Positions 43,419 to 51,863 of a stretch of 64,000 nucleotides of DNA are shown piece by piece. Positions within the stretch are counted from its first letter, which is position 1. Every line of letters starts with the position of its first letter. The notes beneath the pieces were generated by a model that worked only from the letters and a program-made list of their open reading frames with translations, was not told where the DNA came from and did not search any database. The stretch covers positions 3,941 to 67,940 of the forward strand of contig JAFTYS010000018.1 of the NCBI GenBank assembly GCA_017461285.1, given 5' to 3'. A program made the translations under genes and the position numbers. Source of the DNA: Bacteroidales bacterium (GTDB lineage Bacteria > Bacteroidota > Bacteroidia > Bacteroidales > UBA932).

Positions 43419-43426
43419 CAAATTTA
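43419..43426 (-). promoter_or_regulatory. Putative -7 element of the ferredoxin gene
   Basis: TAAATTTG on the minus strand, giving a leader of about 57 bases that contains the ATGCCT/AGGCAT hairpin. Confidence 0.5.
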
Positions 43427-43472
43427 GACAAATAATTTAGATATTCAAAGTCAGACTTCACATGATTTGTAC

Positions 43473-43480
43473 TATCTTTG
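43473..43480 (+). promoter_or_regulatory. Putative -7 element of the DUF1573 gene
   Basis: TATCTTTG matches the consensus and lies 26 bases before the ATG at 43507. It supports that start over the longer open frame beginning at 43462. Confidence 0.5.
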
Positions 43481-43506
43481 TCATAGGTATATATAAACGT
43501 CAGATC

Positions 43507-44604
43507 ATGATAAGGAACACACTTGCGGCCATAGCTGCATCATTCATATTCAGCGTATTGTCACTTTCGGCACAGGAAAGGCTGGCAAACGGTATCGAGT
43601 TCGACAGATATGTCCATAATTTCGGAGATATCCTGCTCGATAACGGTCCTGTCTCATGTACATTCACTCTCAGCAACAAAGGAAACAAGCCGGTGGTGAT
43701 ATACAATGTGACGACTACATGCGGCTGCACAGACGTCGAATGGACCAGGGAGCCCATAAGAGCCGGAGGCAAGGGCGAGATCACTGTGACATATTCCAAC
43801 GATGAAGGCCCCTACCCTTTCGACAAGAGCCTCACCGTATATATGTCTGATGAGAAGAAACCGGTGATCCTCAAGCTCAGGGGTGTTTCAAACGAGAAGC
43901 CTCGTCCTCTGGAAGATCTGTATCCGGTCCATTATGGTTCTCTGGGGGTGAAGGAAGATCTGATTTCATGCGGAAATCTGGAGCAAGGCGGAAGCAGGAG
44001 TGATGCCTTCATGGTGGCGAACCTGTCTTCGGCCCCGATAGACCTTACATTCAGCCAGATTTCCGAGAATCTGACACTCAGCGTTTCGCAAAATCCGATT
44101 CCGGCAAAAGGTACAGCCGAGGTAAGGTTCACTGTCAAGGCTGACCGTGATATCTGGGGCAAGCATACATATTGGGCTGTTCCTTTGCTCAACGGTAAAA
44201 GCTACAGGAACGGTGAGGGCAGCGACAAGATAGGAGTACGAGCATTCACAAAGGAGAATTTCAGCAATCTGACCGACGAACAGAAACAGAAGGGCCCTAT
44301 GCCTCGCTTCGAGACCAGCACATTCTCATTCGGAAATGCGAAGATCGGCACGGAGATACATGCCACATTCAAGTTCAAGAATGAAGGAAAGAGTGATTTC
44401 CTCATATACAAGGTCGATACAGATGCATGTTGCTATTCTCATAGCGACATCCCGGTAGCAGGCCCCGGCGAGACCGTTTCGTTCAGGGTACATATCGACA
44501 CCAAGGACATGAAGAAGGGTGAGAGTCTGACGATCATCACATTGACTACAAACTCCCCTACCCGTCCGATCATCAATCTTTTTGTTTCGGGATATCTGGA
44601 GTAA
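43507..44604 (+). CDS. DUF1573 protein with two repeats, exported
   Basis: A 365-residue protein with signal peptide (IRNTLAAIAASFIFSVLSLSAQ). Two DUF1573 (ASH/MSP-like Ig) domains are visible. The first is at about 30-125 (FDRYVHNFGDILLDNGPVSC, VTTTCGCTDVEW). The second is near the C-terminus (FETSTFSFGNAKIGTEIHAT, VDTDACCYSHSDIPVAGPGE). Between them is a related beta domain (SAPIDLTFSQISENLTLSV). DUF1573 proteins are abundant in Bacteroidetes and are thought to be periplasmic or surface binding proteins, but no function is established. A long hairpin follows the stop codon. Confidence 0.88.
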   Translation: MIRNTLAAIAASFIFSVLSLSAQERLANGIEFDRYVHNFGDILLDNGPVSCTFTLSNKGNKPVVIYNVTTTCGCTDVEWTREPIRAGGKGEITVTYSNDEGPYPFDKSLTVYMSDEKKPVILKLRGVSNEKPRPLEDLYPVHYGSLGVKEDLISCGNLEQGGSRSDAFMVANLSSAPIDLTFSQISENLTLSVSQNPIPAKGTAEVRFTVKADRDIWGKHTYWAVPLLNGKSYRNGEGSDKIGVRAFTKENFSNLTDEQKQKGPMPRFETSTFSFGNAKIGTEIHATFKFKNEGKSDFLIYKVDTDACCYSHSDIPVAGPGETVSFRVHIDTKDMKKGESLTIITLTTNSPTRPIINLFVSGYLE

Positions 44605-44610
44605 CAATTC

Positions 44611-44665
44611 ACATACGGGCTCGGGAAACAGAAAAGAAGGGGAAATGTTTCCCGAGCCCATATGT
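44611..44665. promoter_or_regulatory. Long inverted repeat between DUF1573 and metal-exporter genes
   Basis: The 19-base arms 44611-44629 and 44647-44665 pair at 18 of 19 positions (core CGGGCTCGGGAAAC) around a 17-base purine-rich loop. No T-run follows, so it is not a simple terminator. It begins 6 bases after one stop codon and ends 28 bases before the next start codon. Confidence 0.6.
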
Positions 44666-44693
44666 AAATTTATCATGATAAAGATTTCTGACA

Positions 44694-45911
44694 ATGCATT
44701 TGTTTATTGATATATTGAGGAACAGCATTCTGATTACAGGACTGGTCGTTGTCATGATGATGATGATCGAGTCGTTGAATATCGAGTCGAAAGGATTGCT
44801 GTTCAAGGGATTGAAGCGTACGAAAGTCGGTCAGGTAGTGTTCGGAGCTCTTCTGGGATCAATCCCGGGATGCATGGGAGGTTTTGCAACTGTTTCTCCC
44901 TATACACACCGGCTTTTCAGTTTCGGAGCTCTTGTAGCCATGATGATAGCATCTTCAGGTGACGAGGCTTTCGTCATGCTCGCCATGATTCCTGATCAGG
45001 CGCTTATACTTTTTGCCGTACTCTTCATAATTGCCGTGATTGTCGGCATCGGCACGGACAGGATATATGACAGGATTCATGAAAAGCATTGCGACAAGCA
45101 GGATCATGAAGAATGCGGAGCTGATACAGACTGCCATGACGGCTATGTAGTGCACGAACTTTCTGACTGCTGTGATGACAGCCCGGAAACCAGGAATACG
45201 GAGAAATGCTTCCACACATGTCACGACGAGGCACACAACGGCATGTCCATATCTTCTCACAAGCACAAGCGACATTACGGATGGAAGAGGATAGTGATGT
45301 TCATCGGCCTTGCAGTTTTCATCGCGGCACTGGCATCAGGACAGTTGGGACATGACCATTCCGCACACGCAGAACATGCCCATCATGAGCATCATCATGC
45401 CACGATCGAGACTGAGCATGAGCACGACGGATTTCATATCGATCTGCTGAGCGAGGATTGGATGAATGTCCTGTTTGCAGGATTGAGCGTGATAGTTCTT
45501 TTCGTCCTTCTGCTTGCTTCAGATCATTTTGTGGAAGAACATCTCTGGAACCATATAGTGAAGAAGCATCTTCCGACAATATTCGCATGGACATTCGGTG
45601 TGCTGCTGGTTCTCGGAATTGCTCTCCAGTATGTCGATATAGACCGATGGATCAGTGATAATGTCGCACTCATGATTCTATTGGCGACATTGATAGGAAT
45701 CATTCCGGAATCCGGTCCTCATCTGATTTTCGTAACACTGTTTGCTGCCGGTGTAGTGCCGTTCCCTGTTCTCCTGGCAAGTTCGATATCTCAGGACGGT
45801 CATGCTTCGATTCCGCTTCTGGCAGAAAGCAAGAAGAGCTTCGCCTGGGCGAAGCTCATCAATTGCGTTGTTGCCATCATCGCAGGATTCGGTGCGATGA
45901 TCCTTATGTAA
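44694..45911 (+). CDS. Putative 10-TM heavy-metal/arsenic exporter (ArsP_2-like), histidine-rich loop
   Basis: A 405-residue polytopic membrane protein. N-terminal helices (NSILITGLVVVMMMMIESL; VVFGALLGSIPGCMGGFATV) and later pairs (VLFAGLSVIVLFVLLLASDH; WTFGVLLVLGIALQYVDI; VALMILLATLIGIIPESGPH) fit the ArsP_2-type putative metal exporter family. A central hydrophilic region carries Cys/His pairs (EKHCDKQDHEECGADTDCHD) and a His cluster (GHDHSAHAEHAHHEHHHA), presumably a metal-binding loop. The GSIPGCxGGF and GIIPESGPH motifs look like an internal duplication. The metal is unknown; some relatives are annotated as manganese or arsenic transporters. It ends eight bases from the convergent PCMD gene. 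Confidence 0.75.
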   Translation: MHLFIDILRNSILITGLVVVMMMMIESLNIESKGLLFKGLKRTKVGQVVFGALLGSIPGCMGGFATVSPYTHRLFSFGALVAMMIASSGDEAFVMLAMIPDQALILFAVLFIIAVIVGIGTDRIYDRIHEKHCDKQDHEECGADTDCHDGYVVHELSDCCDDSPETRNTEKCFHTCHDEAHNGMSISSHKHKRHYGWKRIVMFIGLAVFIAALASGQLGHDHSAHAEHAHHEHHHATIETEHEHDGFHIDLLSEDWMNVLFAGLSVIVLFVLLLASDHFVEEHLWNHIVKKHLPTIFAWTFGVLLVLGIALQYVDIDRWISDNVALMILLATLIGIIPESGPHLIFVTLFAAGVVPFPVLLASSISQDGHASIPLLAESKKSFAWAKLINCVVAIIAGFGAMILM

Positions 45912-45919
45912 CGGGACTC

Positions 45920-47521
45920 CTATCTATAGACCAGTTCCCACTCATCCACATGCATCACAGAGCCGACACCACCTGTGAAATAATCACCATACTGGCTTGA
46001 CGATGCTACCGCAACGATATATTTCGGTTTGCGGACAGTATCCCTGTAATCCAGGACACACTCGAACTCCACATATTTACCTTCTGTATCGACATCGGTC
46101 TCAAGTCTGCCCAGAGCGATGATATGAGGGTCATTGTCGAAATCCACGAAAGTCTGGGAGGCTGTCATTACTCTGAACGGCTCATCCCAGTCTGCAAGCA
46201 GGATCATGATCTGAGCCTTATCCATCTGTCCCATCTTGTCAGAATGCTCTCCGGATGCATTATCTATGACTTTCGGAGCATAAGAATAATAACCCTTGAG
46301 CGAGTACGGCCTTGATGTGAACGGAGTACCCCAGTCGAGTTCCGCTCCGACTCCTCCTGAAATGGTAGCTTTCAGGAACTGTCCTGTAAAGATATTGCCG
46401 GCTGCAAACATACCGAACACCTTCACGCTTTCAAGACGGACAGCTGTTCCGGAAACCACGAACTTTGTTTCAGGACGGGTGGAATTGACAGCAGACATCA
46501 TGTTGACTCCGGAATTGGCACATCCCCATACCTGCTCCACTCCTTCAGGCATCGGATACCATGTATAACCGCCCGGATCACCCTGATGCCACTCATCGAA
46601 AGACATGTTAGGAAGCTGGACAGGATTTTCCGTGACGAACGCATATTCTTCGCTTATCTCATCGTCGCATACGACTCTTGCCATATATTCCGTACCAGGT
46701 TTCAGCTGATCCACAAAAGCATGGATCTCCGTTCCCTTGACATCCGTTGCCAGCTTGATCCATGATTCGGCACCCGTCTCCTTGTACTGTATATAAGGAG
46801 TACCGTTTCCTTTGAATACGGCATTGATATCCGCCTTGTAGCACCATGCATTTACGGATGTGATTTCCAGATTGATCAGCTTATGGACAGCAGTGAACTG
46901 CCATTCGTAATACTCCAGATCCTTATAGACCGTGAATGTCCTGGATATCACACAGTCCAGATTCATCGGAAGAATGACCTTTTCCCTTTTTTCAACCGTC
47001 TCGTTACCGACTGCAACGTAACCGAAGGTCGAATCGATCTGCGAACCCTGGGCCTCAAGCTTCATCCTTTCGAAACGGATATCGGACAATGACTGGCCTT
47101 CCGGAAAATATGCTATTATCGTCTTCTTCTCTATATCAAAGACGGCTTCCCCTACCATTCCGTCACATACGACATATCTCTCTATAGGCTGCTCAGCCAC
47201 TATAGTCCACTCATATGTCTGATCAGGATATGTCTGATACGATATCACGAAAGGCTTGGTAAGGTCGAGGATCTCCGGCATCTCAACAGAAGGAACGGCA
47301 CCTTCAGTAAATTCATAGTCCAAGACAGCCGACATGGAGATATCAGCAGTCTCTTCAAGCACGACCTTTACTGTTCTTGAAGCTGCATCAATGGTGACAG
47401 ACTTCTGTCCTTCCACTTCAAATGCAGTGATTTCAGCCACGCTGAGCGGATATGACAAAGGATTCTCGAGGCAGGAAACTGCCATGATCATAGCAGTTAT
47501 GATTATCAATGTTCTTTTCAT
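45920..47521 (-). CDS. PCMD-domain surface lipoprotein
   Basis: A 533-residue lipoprotein (lipobox AVSC, C17). Two N-terminal beta domains resembling DUF5018-type Ig modules (SVAEITAFEVEGQKSVTI; TFTVYKDLEYYEWQFTAV) precede a fibronectin-like domain (QLKPGTEYMARVVC). The C-terminal PCMD domain (putative carbohydrate metabolism domain, about 300-533) starts MSFDEWHQGDPGGYTW and includes AGNIFTGQFLKATIS and GAELDWGTPFTSRPYSLKGYY. Related PCMD domains occur at 48333-50591 and 51864-54143. It is the last gene of the cluster, and its start overlaps the upstream barrel gene (ATGA). The jelly-roll PCMD fold suggests glycan binding, without proof. Confidence 0.8.
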   Translation of the reverse strand: MKRTLIIITAMIMAVSCLENPLSYPLSVAEITAFEVEGQKSVTIDAASRTVKVVLEETADISMSAVLDYEFTEGAVPSVEMPEILDLTKPFVISYQTYPDQTYEWTIVAEQPIERYVVCDGMVGEAVFDIEKKTIIAYFPEGQSLSDIRFERMKLEAQGSQIDSTFGYVAVGNETVEKREKVILPMNLDCVISRTFTVYKDLEYYEWQFTAVHKLINLEITSVNAWCYKADINAVFKGNGTPYIQYKETGAESWIKLATDVKGTEIHAFVDQLKPGTEYMARVVCDDEISEEYAFVTENPVQLPNMSFDEWHQGDPGGYTWYPMPEGVEQVWGCANSGVNMMSAVNSTRPETKFVVSGTAVRLESVKVFGMFAAGNIFTGQFLKATISGGVGAELDWGTPFTSRPYSLKGYYSYAPKVIDNASGEHSDKMGQMDKAQIMILLADWDEPFRVMTASQTFVDFDNDPHIIALGRLETDVDTEGKYVEFECVLDYRDTVRKPKYIVAVASSSQYGDYFTGGVGSVMHVDEWELVYR

Positions 47522-48333
47522 TTCCTGTCACCTCCATTCTTTTTTGAAACAGCAGGAAGATAGAACGAAAGTCCCAGGTTTATCGACAAAGGATTTATCC
47601 TGAAATTCGCGCCGCTCTGCTGCATGACACTGACGTCAACCTTGTTGGTTTCCTGTCTGATATACTGGTAACTCAAGCCTAAGATTCCCACTGCGACTTC
47701 AACGCAGACCTCATTCGTAGCAAAGACACAAAGTCCCGGCACGACATTGAGCGCAGCTCCATATATATCCTGGAACGTACCCTGATTACGGCCGTTCACG
47801 ACCTGATATGATACAGACTGCCCGATATCGCAACCAAGACGCAATTCTCCGAACATGGCGATCCTGCGGCTGTTGGCTATAGGCATATAGTACCTGGCCG
47901 TAACAGCACCCGAATATGAATTCTTCAGAAAATGGAAATCATTCAGGTCAAATGAAGCCAGATCACCTAAAGAGAGACCAAGAGTGTTAAGTCCCAGTTC
48001 TGTCCTGTCATAATCAAATCTGGCACCGATGGAAAGATTGTCTTTGATGAAATATGAGAACGATGGTGCCACGCCATATGTCTGCAAGCTTCCCTTTACT
48101 CCCGAAAGGAGAGAGAACAAGGCCGAATATCCGGCATCATCAGCTCCGTTGCCGAGATCATATGTCTTATAAGAAAACGACAGTCCTCCTCCCATATATC
48201 CCTTAGGGATGAAAACGGAGTTCATCTTGCCTACACCGCGGTCAAAGGCAGCAGCCTCTTCCTCGGAAGAAGAGGCTGACACCATAGGTGCGATGATGAT
48301 AATGCACAGAAAAGTCAATAATAACTTCTTCAT
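47518..48333 (-). CDS. Outer-membrane beta-barrel protein of the surface-protein cluster
   Basis: A 271-residue protein with signal peptide (IIIIAPMVSAS). Alternating amphipathic strands (GGGLSFSYKTYDLG; YGVAPSFSYFIKDNLSIGARFDYDR; YSGAVTARYYMPI; EVAVGILGLSYQYI; FRINPLSINLGLSFYLP) fit an 8- to 10-stranded barrel like other Bacteroidetes OmpA-type or porin-family barrels. It sits between two PCMD lipoprotein genes and overlaps both: ATGA with the next gene and TAATG with the previous one. This tight coupling suggests a membrane partner for the lipoproteins. Confidence 0.75.
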   Translation of the reverse strand: MKKLLLTFLCIIIIAPMVSASSSEEEAAAFDRGVGKMNSVFIPKGYMGGGLSFSYKTYDLGNGADDAGYSALFSLLSGVKGSLQTYGVAPSFSYFIKDNLSIGARFDYDRTELGLNTLGLSLGDLASFDLNDFHFLKNSYSGAVTARYYMPIANSRRIAMFGELRLGCDIGQSVSYQVVNGRNQGTFQDIYGAALNVVPGLCVFATNEVCVEVAVGILGLSYQYIRQETNKVDVSVMQQSGANFRINPLSINLGLSFYLPAVSKKNGGDRK

Positions 48334-50591
48334 TATCTTATGTTTTTCATTACTGCTTCAAATTCCGCTGGCGTAAGTTCTGCCGGATCATAGATCAGTT
48401 CAAGCTCATCAAGATACATGGTACTTCCGAGACCACCGGTGAAGTAGTCACCATAACGGCTGGCTGCTCCTGCTATCACAATGTAAGAAGGCTCTTCGAG
48501 ACTTCTGTACTCAAGAGGAATCGTAAAGCGGATATAACCGTTTTGATTACCAAGATTGTCAGTAGTGTTGTCCTGTGAGATGAATCCTCCGTAAGCGATG
48601 ATATCAGGATTGTTCTCCGATGTATCCACAAAGCGGTTGTCACCGGTACTGATCTCGAAAGGCTTGCTCCAGTTGGTAAGGAATATCTGTATCTGACAGA
48701 AGTCCATCTGTCCATTGAGATATGAGTAGTTCGATGACGTCCTGTTGATGGCAACCGGCTCATATCTGTACCATCCGCGAAGAGCCAGAGGACGTGAATT
48801 GAACGGAATACCCCAATCAAGCTTAGCTCCGACAGGACTCAAAGTAGCAGCGCCGAAATCTCCGGTATAGATATTTCCGGCTGCGAAATTACTGAGAAGC
48901 TCGCCTGACTCCATTCTGGCTGCCTTTCCGCTTATGACAATCGTCTCTTCCGGTGTCGTCGGTACAAGGCTCTGTCCGAGGATATCTGCGGTTCCTTCGT
49001 TTGCAGAGTCCCAGACAAGATGGTTGTTATAGTCATCTGTCGCATACCATGCCTTTCCTACCTTTACCCAGTCATCAAAGCTGAGGTTATAAACTGTCTC
49101 TTCTGTAGGATATGTGCTGAATGTAATCTCGGTAGCAGTCTTGCCGTCAGCCTTGTCCTTTGCAGAAGTAGCGCGGAACACATAATCAGCTCCAGGTTCG
49201 AGATTGTTCAGACATGCGCTGTAAGTAAGGCTCTCGAGGTCTATGTCCATCAACGAAGGATCCATCTCGGTCCACTCGGAATCAGAAACCTTTCTGTACT
49301 CGAATGAAAGTCCTTCCGGTGCAGACTTCGAGAAGAATCGTCCGGAGAGTGTAGCGAAGCCGGACCAAGGCATCACTGAAACAGTCTCAGCAACAATATC
49401 GGAAACAATTGAAAAAGCAAAATCACATCTTGCATATCTCTCATATGTATCGATTACCGTCAAAGACATGAGATAAGGCTTGTTGTCAGGCGAAATGGAA
49501 AGACGGCTTACGAAGTCGGTAATGTCAATGGTAGCTGTAAGATCACCTTCAGACACAGACGAAGCTGTGATTCCTATATCTTCCATGATCTGAAGCTCCT
49601 CATCGCTGATATTAACAAAGTCGGTCAGCTGAGGGAGTCCTTCTGCAAGAAGATACTCATCCAGATGAGAAATGACAAGACTCTTTATTCCTCTACCGGC
49701 AGTAAAGGTAAAGGACTTGAGGATGTCGTTTCCAAGAGGATAAATGATTCCTTCCTCATCCGGATTGAATTCCGGATTAGTGCTGTATGAAGGCATTATC
49801 GTCTTGTCAAAATTGAGATTGATCTTATGTTCGTAAGATTCCTTGAATTCTCCGTCAAGAAGAATGTTCAGAACCATTGCGCCATCGATCTCCTCCCTCT
49901 CTCCAAGGGTGAACTCAAAATGATAGTGCTCGGCCATCTCAACCTGTGCAAGCTCTGCAGTGGTCGAATACATGGCACCGTCTGCATTGCGAAGCTTGAG
50001 CGTATATGTCAGAATCCTGTTTTCCGGAACCTCAAAATAAGCGGTATCTGTAAATGAGCCGAAACTTGGATCATCAGGCATATCGTATGATGCAAAAGTC
50101 AGGGTCTCACCGTTTGAAACGGCAAGTTCGTAAGATGGGAATTTCGATGAGAAGTCATCGTCTTCAGGGAACTTCACACTGAACTTGATCTTGCCAAGCT
50201 TACAGTTTATGTCAACTGTAGAATGGGTCTCGGCATATATCCTGACCGTATTTTCGCCGAAATACTTAGGACTGTTGAATGCAGTACCGTCTTCACCGGA
50301 AGTAGCGGTGACACGATACTTGTCCATCAGGAGCTCAATAGGTTCCTCTTCCGTTACTGTCCTGTGATCCTCTATGGTCTTGGCCAGGACATCATCTGAA
50401 TAATAAAGGTCAAGTCTGTAAACGATATCCTCCTCTTCCTCGCTCTTGAGATGCACGAGATCATCAAGTTCATCAGAGACACCGACAGTAAGATAACCGT
50501 ACCTCCGGTCTCCGCTGACTCTCGAATCCGTACAGGACAGAGCAGAAAGAGCAAGAATCATCAGACCTGCATATCTTATGATCTTCTTCAT
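48333..50591 (-). CDS. DUF4493 and PCMD two-domain surface lipoprotein
   Basis: A 752-residue lipoprotein (lipobox LSC, C20). The order is a DUF4493 domain (YGYLTVGVSDELDDLVHL...IEDHRTVTEEEPIELLMDKYRV), a middle beta domain whose motif LTATIDITDFVSRL is echoed in the two neighbouring DUF4493 proteins, a fibronectin-like domain (CLNNLEPGADYVFRATS) and a C-terminal PCMD domain (LSFDDWVKVGKAWYA; GNIYTGDFGAATLS; AKLDWGIPFNSRPLALRGWY). It shares its last bases with the barrel gene start. It is probably exposed on the cell surface; the ligand is unknown. Confidence 0.8.
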   Translation of the reverse strand: MKKIIRYAGLMILALSALSCTDSRVSGDRRYGYLTVGVSDELDDLVHLKSEEEEDIVYRLDLYYSDDVLAKTIEDHRTVTEEEPIELLMDKYRVTATSGEDGTAFNSPKYFGENTVRIYAETHSTVDINCKLGKIKFSVKFPEDDDFSSKFPSYELAVSNGETLTFASYDMPDDPSFGSFTDTAYFEVPENRILTYTLKLRNADGAMYSTTAELAQVEMAEHYHFEFTLGEREEIDGAMVLNILLDGEFKESYEHKINLNFDKTIMPSYSTNPEFNPDEEGIIYPLGNDILKSFTFTAGRGIKSLVISHLDEYLLAEGLPQLTDFVNISDEELQIMEDIGITASSVSEGDLTATIDITDFVSRLSISPDNKPYLMSLTVIDTYERYARCDFAFSIVSDIVAETVSVMPWSGFATLSGRFFSKSAPEGLSFEYRKVSDSEWTEMDPSLMDIDLESLTYSACLNNLEPGADYVFRATSAKDKADGKTATEITFSTYPTEETVYNLSFDDWVKVGKAWYATDDYNNHLVWDSANEGTADILGQSLVPTTPEETIVISGKAARMESGELLSNFAAGNIYTGDFGAATLSPVGAKLDWGIPFNSRPLALRGWYRYEPVAINRTSSNYSYLNGQMDFCQIQIFLTNWSKPFEISTGDNRFVDTSENNPDIIAYGGFISQDNTTDNLGNQNGYIRFTIPLEYRSLEEPSYIVIAGAASRYGDYFTGGLGSTMYLDELELIYDPAELTPAEFEAVMKNIR

Positions 50592-50602
50592 GACAAGTCA
50601 GT

Positions 50603-51835
50603 TTAATTAGCCGGAACAATAATCGTTACTACCGGATATTCACCGTCGATCAGGATCTCCTCTTCATTGCTGTCGCTGGCCTTGAGAGTAAACTCTACAG
50701 TCTGACCGCCCGCAACACCGCATAATGTATCGATGAACGGAGTGAGTTCGAACACGATTTCCGTAGCTCCGAGAACCTCATCACCCACAGGAAGACCGAA
50801 CGGCTTCCATATATCCGCATCATTGATAAGGTCAATATAGTCTTTTTTTCCGATCATTGAAACAGCCGACTTGAAGTTCGGGCTGACCTCAACGACAAAG
50901 GTCTGGATTCCAGCCGGAGCCTTGATGGTCATGCTGATTTCGTCACCTTTCTTGATGCTAACCGGATCAAAGAACGGATTGGCCTCCCATACGATGGATG
51001 GCTTGGTCTGTTCTTCCTCACTGCCGGAATCATCTCCATCACCGAAATCAGGTCTGTCAACATATGGTTCGTCAAGGCCGTCAATGAATATATCATCACT
51101 GATCTCATTGAAGTCCGTGACTACATCGATTGTCACACCTCCGATCGTACCTGTCACCTTTGCATCAATGGTAACGATATGATGCTCGGCTGGCTGAGGA
51201 TTCTTCACATAATATACAGCTGTAGCTTCAGTATTGTCAATGCTTCTGTATCCCTTCACCTTGACTTCGAGACCTCTCGGAAGGAAATAACCGGCCTTTC
51301 CGGTTCCGAAATCATCTACTGACTCATTCTTGGTCCATACAAGTTCACCAAGTCCGTTGCCGACTACAACTTCGTAAGTAGCAAGCTCCTTCTTGAAATT
51401 CTCGGTAAGCTCGATGGTCACCTTGCAGTTATATGGCACGCACTTCAGCTGAAGGTCGGTCACCTCACCTGCCTTGATCACGAAAGTGTCATCCGCCCTG
51501 TAGATCGGCTGTTCGAAAGCAGCCGGCTCAGTATCCGGAGATGTTACAGATATCGTATATGTACCTGAGCTGAGTTCAATGATCGTACCGATGAATTCAC
51601 TGTATTTACCCTTGTAAGTGGTAGGGCCGATTATCTCGACGTCGTAATTCGACACATCAGTGTAGTCGATTATCCCATCATCAGCCTTTGTGTTGACTGT
51701 TATGTAGTCAGCGAGCTCGACAATGTTCAATGACAGGCTTCCCGTCTCTACCGGATCTTCCACCACCGTATTGGCAGGTTTGCAAGAGACCAGACATATG
51801 ATTACCGCCAATGCCTGGAAAAACATCTTTTTCAT
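50603..51835 (-). CDS. DUF4493 lipoprotein without PCMD domain
   Basis: A 410-residue lipoprotein. The Met at 51835 (KKMFFQALAVIICLVSC) gives the signal peptide; the longer frame would overlap the upstream gene. The DUF4493 domain is clear (TGSLSLNIVELADYITVNTK...YRADDTFVIKAGEVTDLQLKC). An Asp/Glu-rich linker (FGDGDDSGSEEEQTK) leads to a C-terminal beta domain with GATEIVFELTPFIDTL, homologous to the middle domains of the proteins at 48333 and 51864. Unlike those neighbours it stops before any PCMD domain. The gaps to its neighbours are 28 and 11 bases, so it belongs to the same operon. Confidence 0.78.
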   Translation of the reverse strand: MKKMFFQALAVIICLVSCKPANTVVEDPVETGSLSLNIVELADYITVNTKADDGIIDYTDVSNYDVEIIGPTTYKGKYSEFIGTIIELSSGTYTISVTSPDTEPAAFEQPIYRADDTFVIKAGEVTDLQLKCVPYNCKVTIELTENFKKELATYEVVVGNGLGELVWTKNESVDDFGTGKAGYFLPRGLEVKVKGYRSIDNTEATAVYYVKNPQPAEHHIVTIDAKVTGTIGGVTIDVVTDFNEISDDIFIDGLDEPYVDRPDFGDGDDSGSEEEQTKPSIVWEANPFFDPVSIKKGDEISMTIKAPAGIQTFVVEVSPNFKSAVSMIGKKDYIDLINDADIWKPFGLPVGDEVLGATEIVFELTPFIDTLCGVAGGQTVEFTLKASDSNEEEILIDGEYPVVTIIVPAN

Positions 51836-51863
51836 ATCGTTATATTTTATCATTATCTTGTTG

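Noticed and set aside
43462..43506. 15-residue extension of the DUF1573 protein
   Set aside because: It contains the predicted promoter, and the Met at 43507 gives a better signal peptide.
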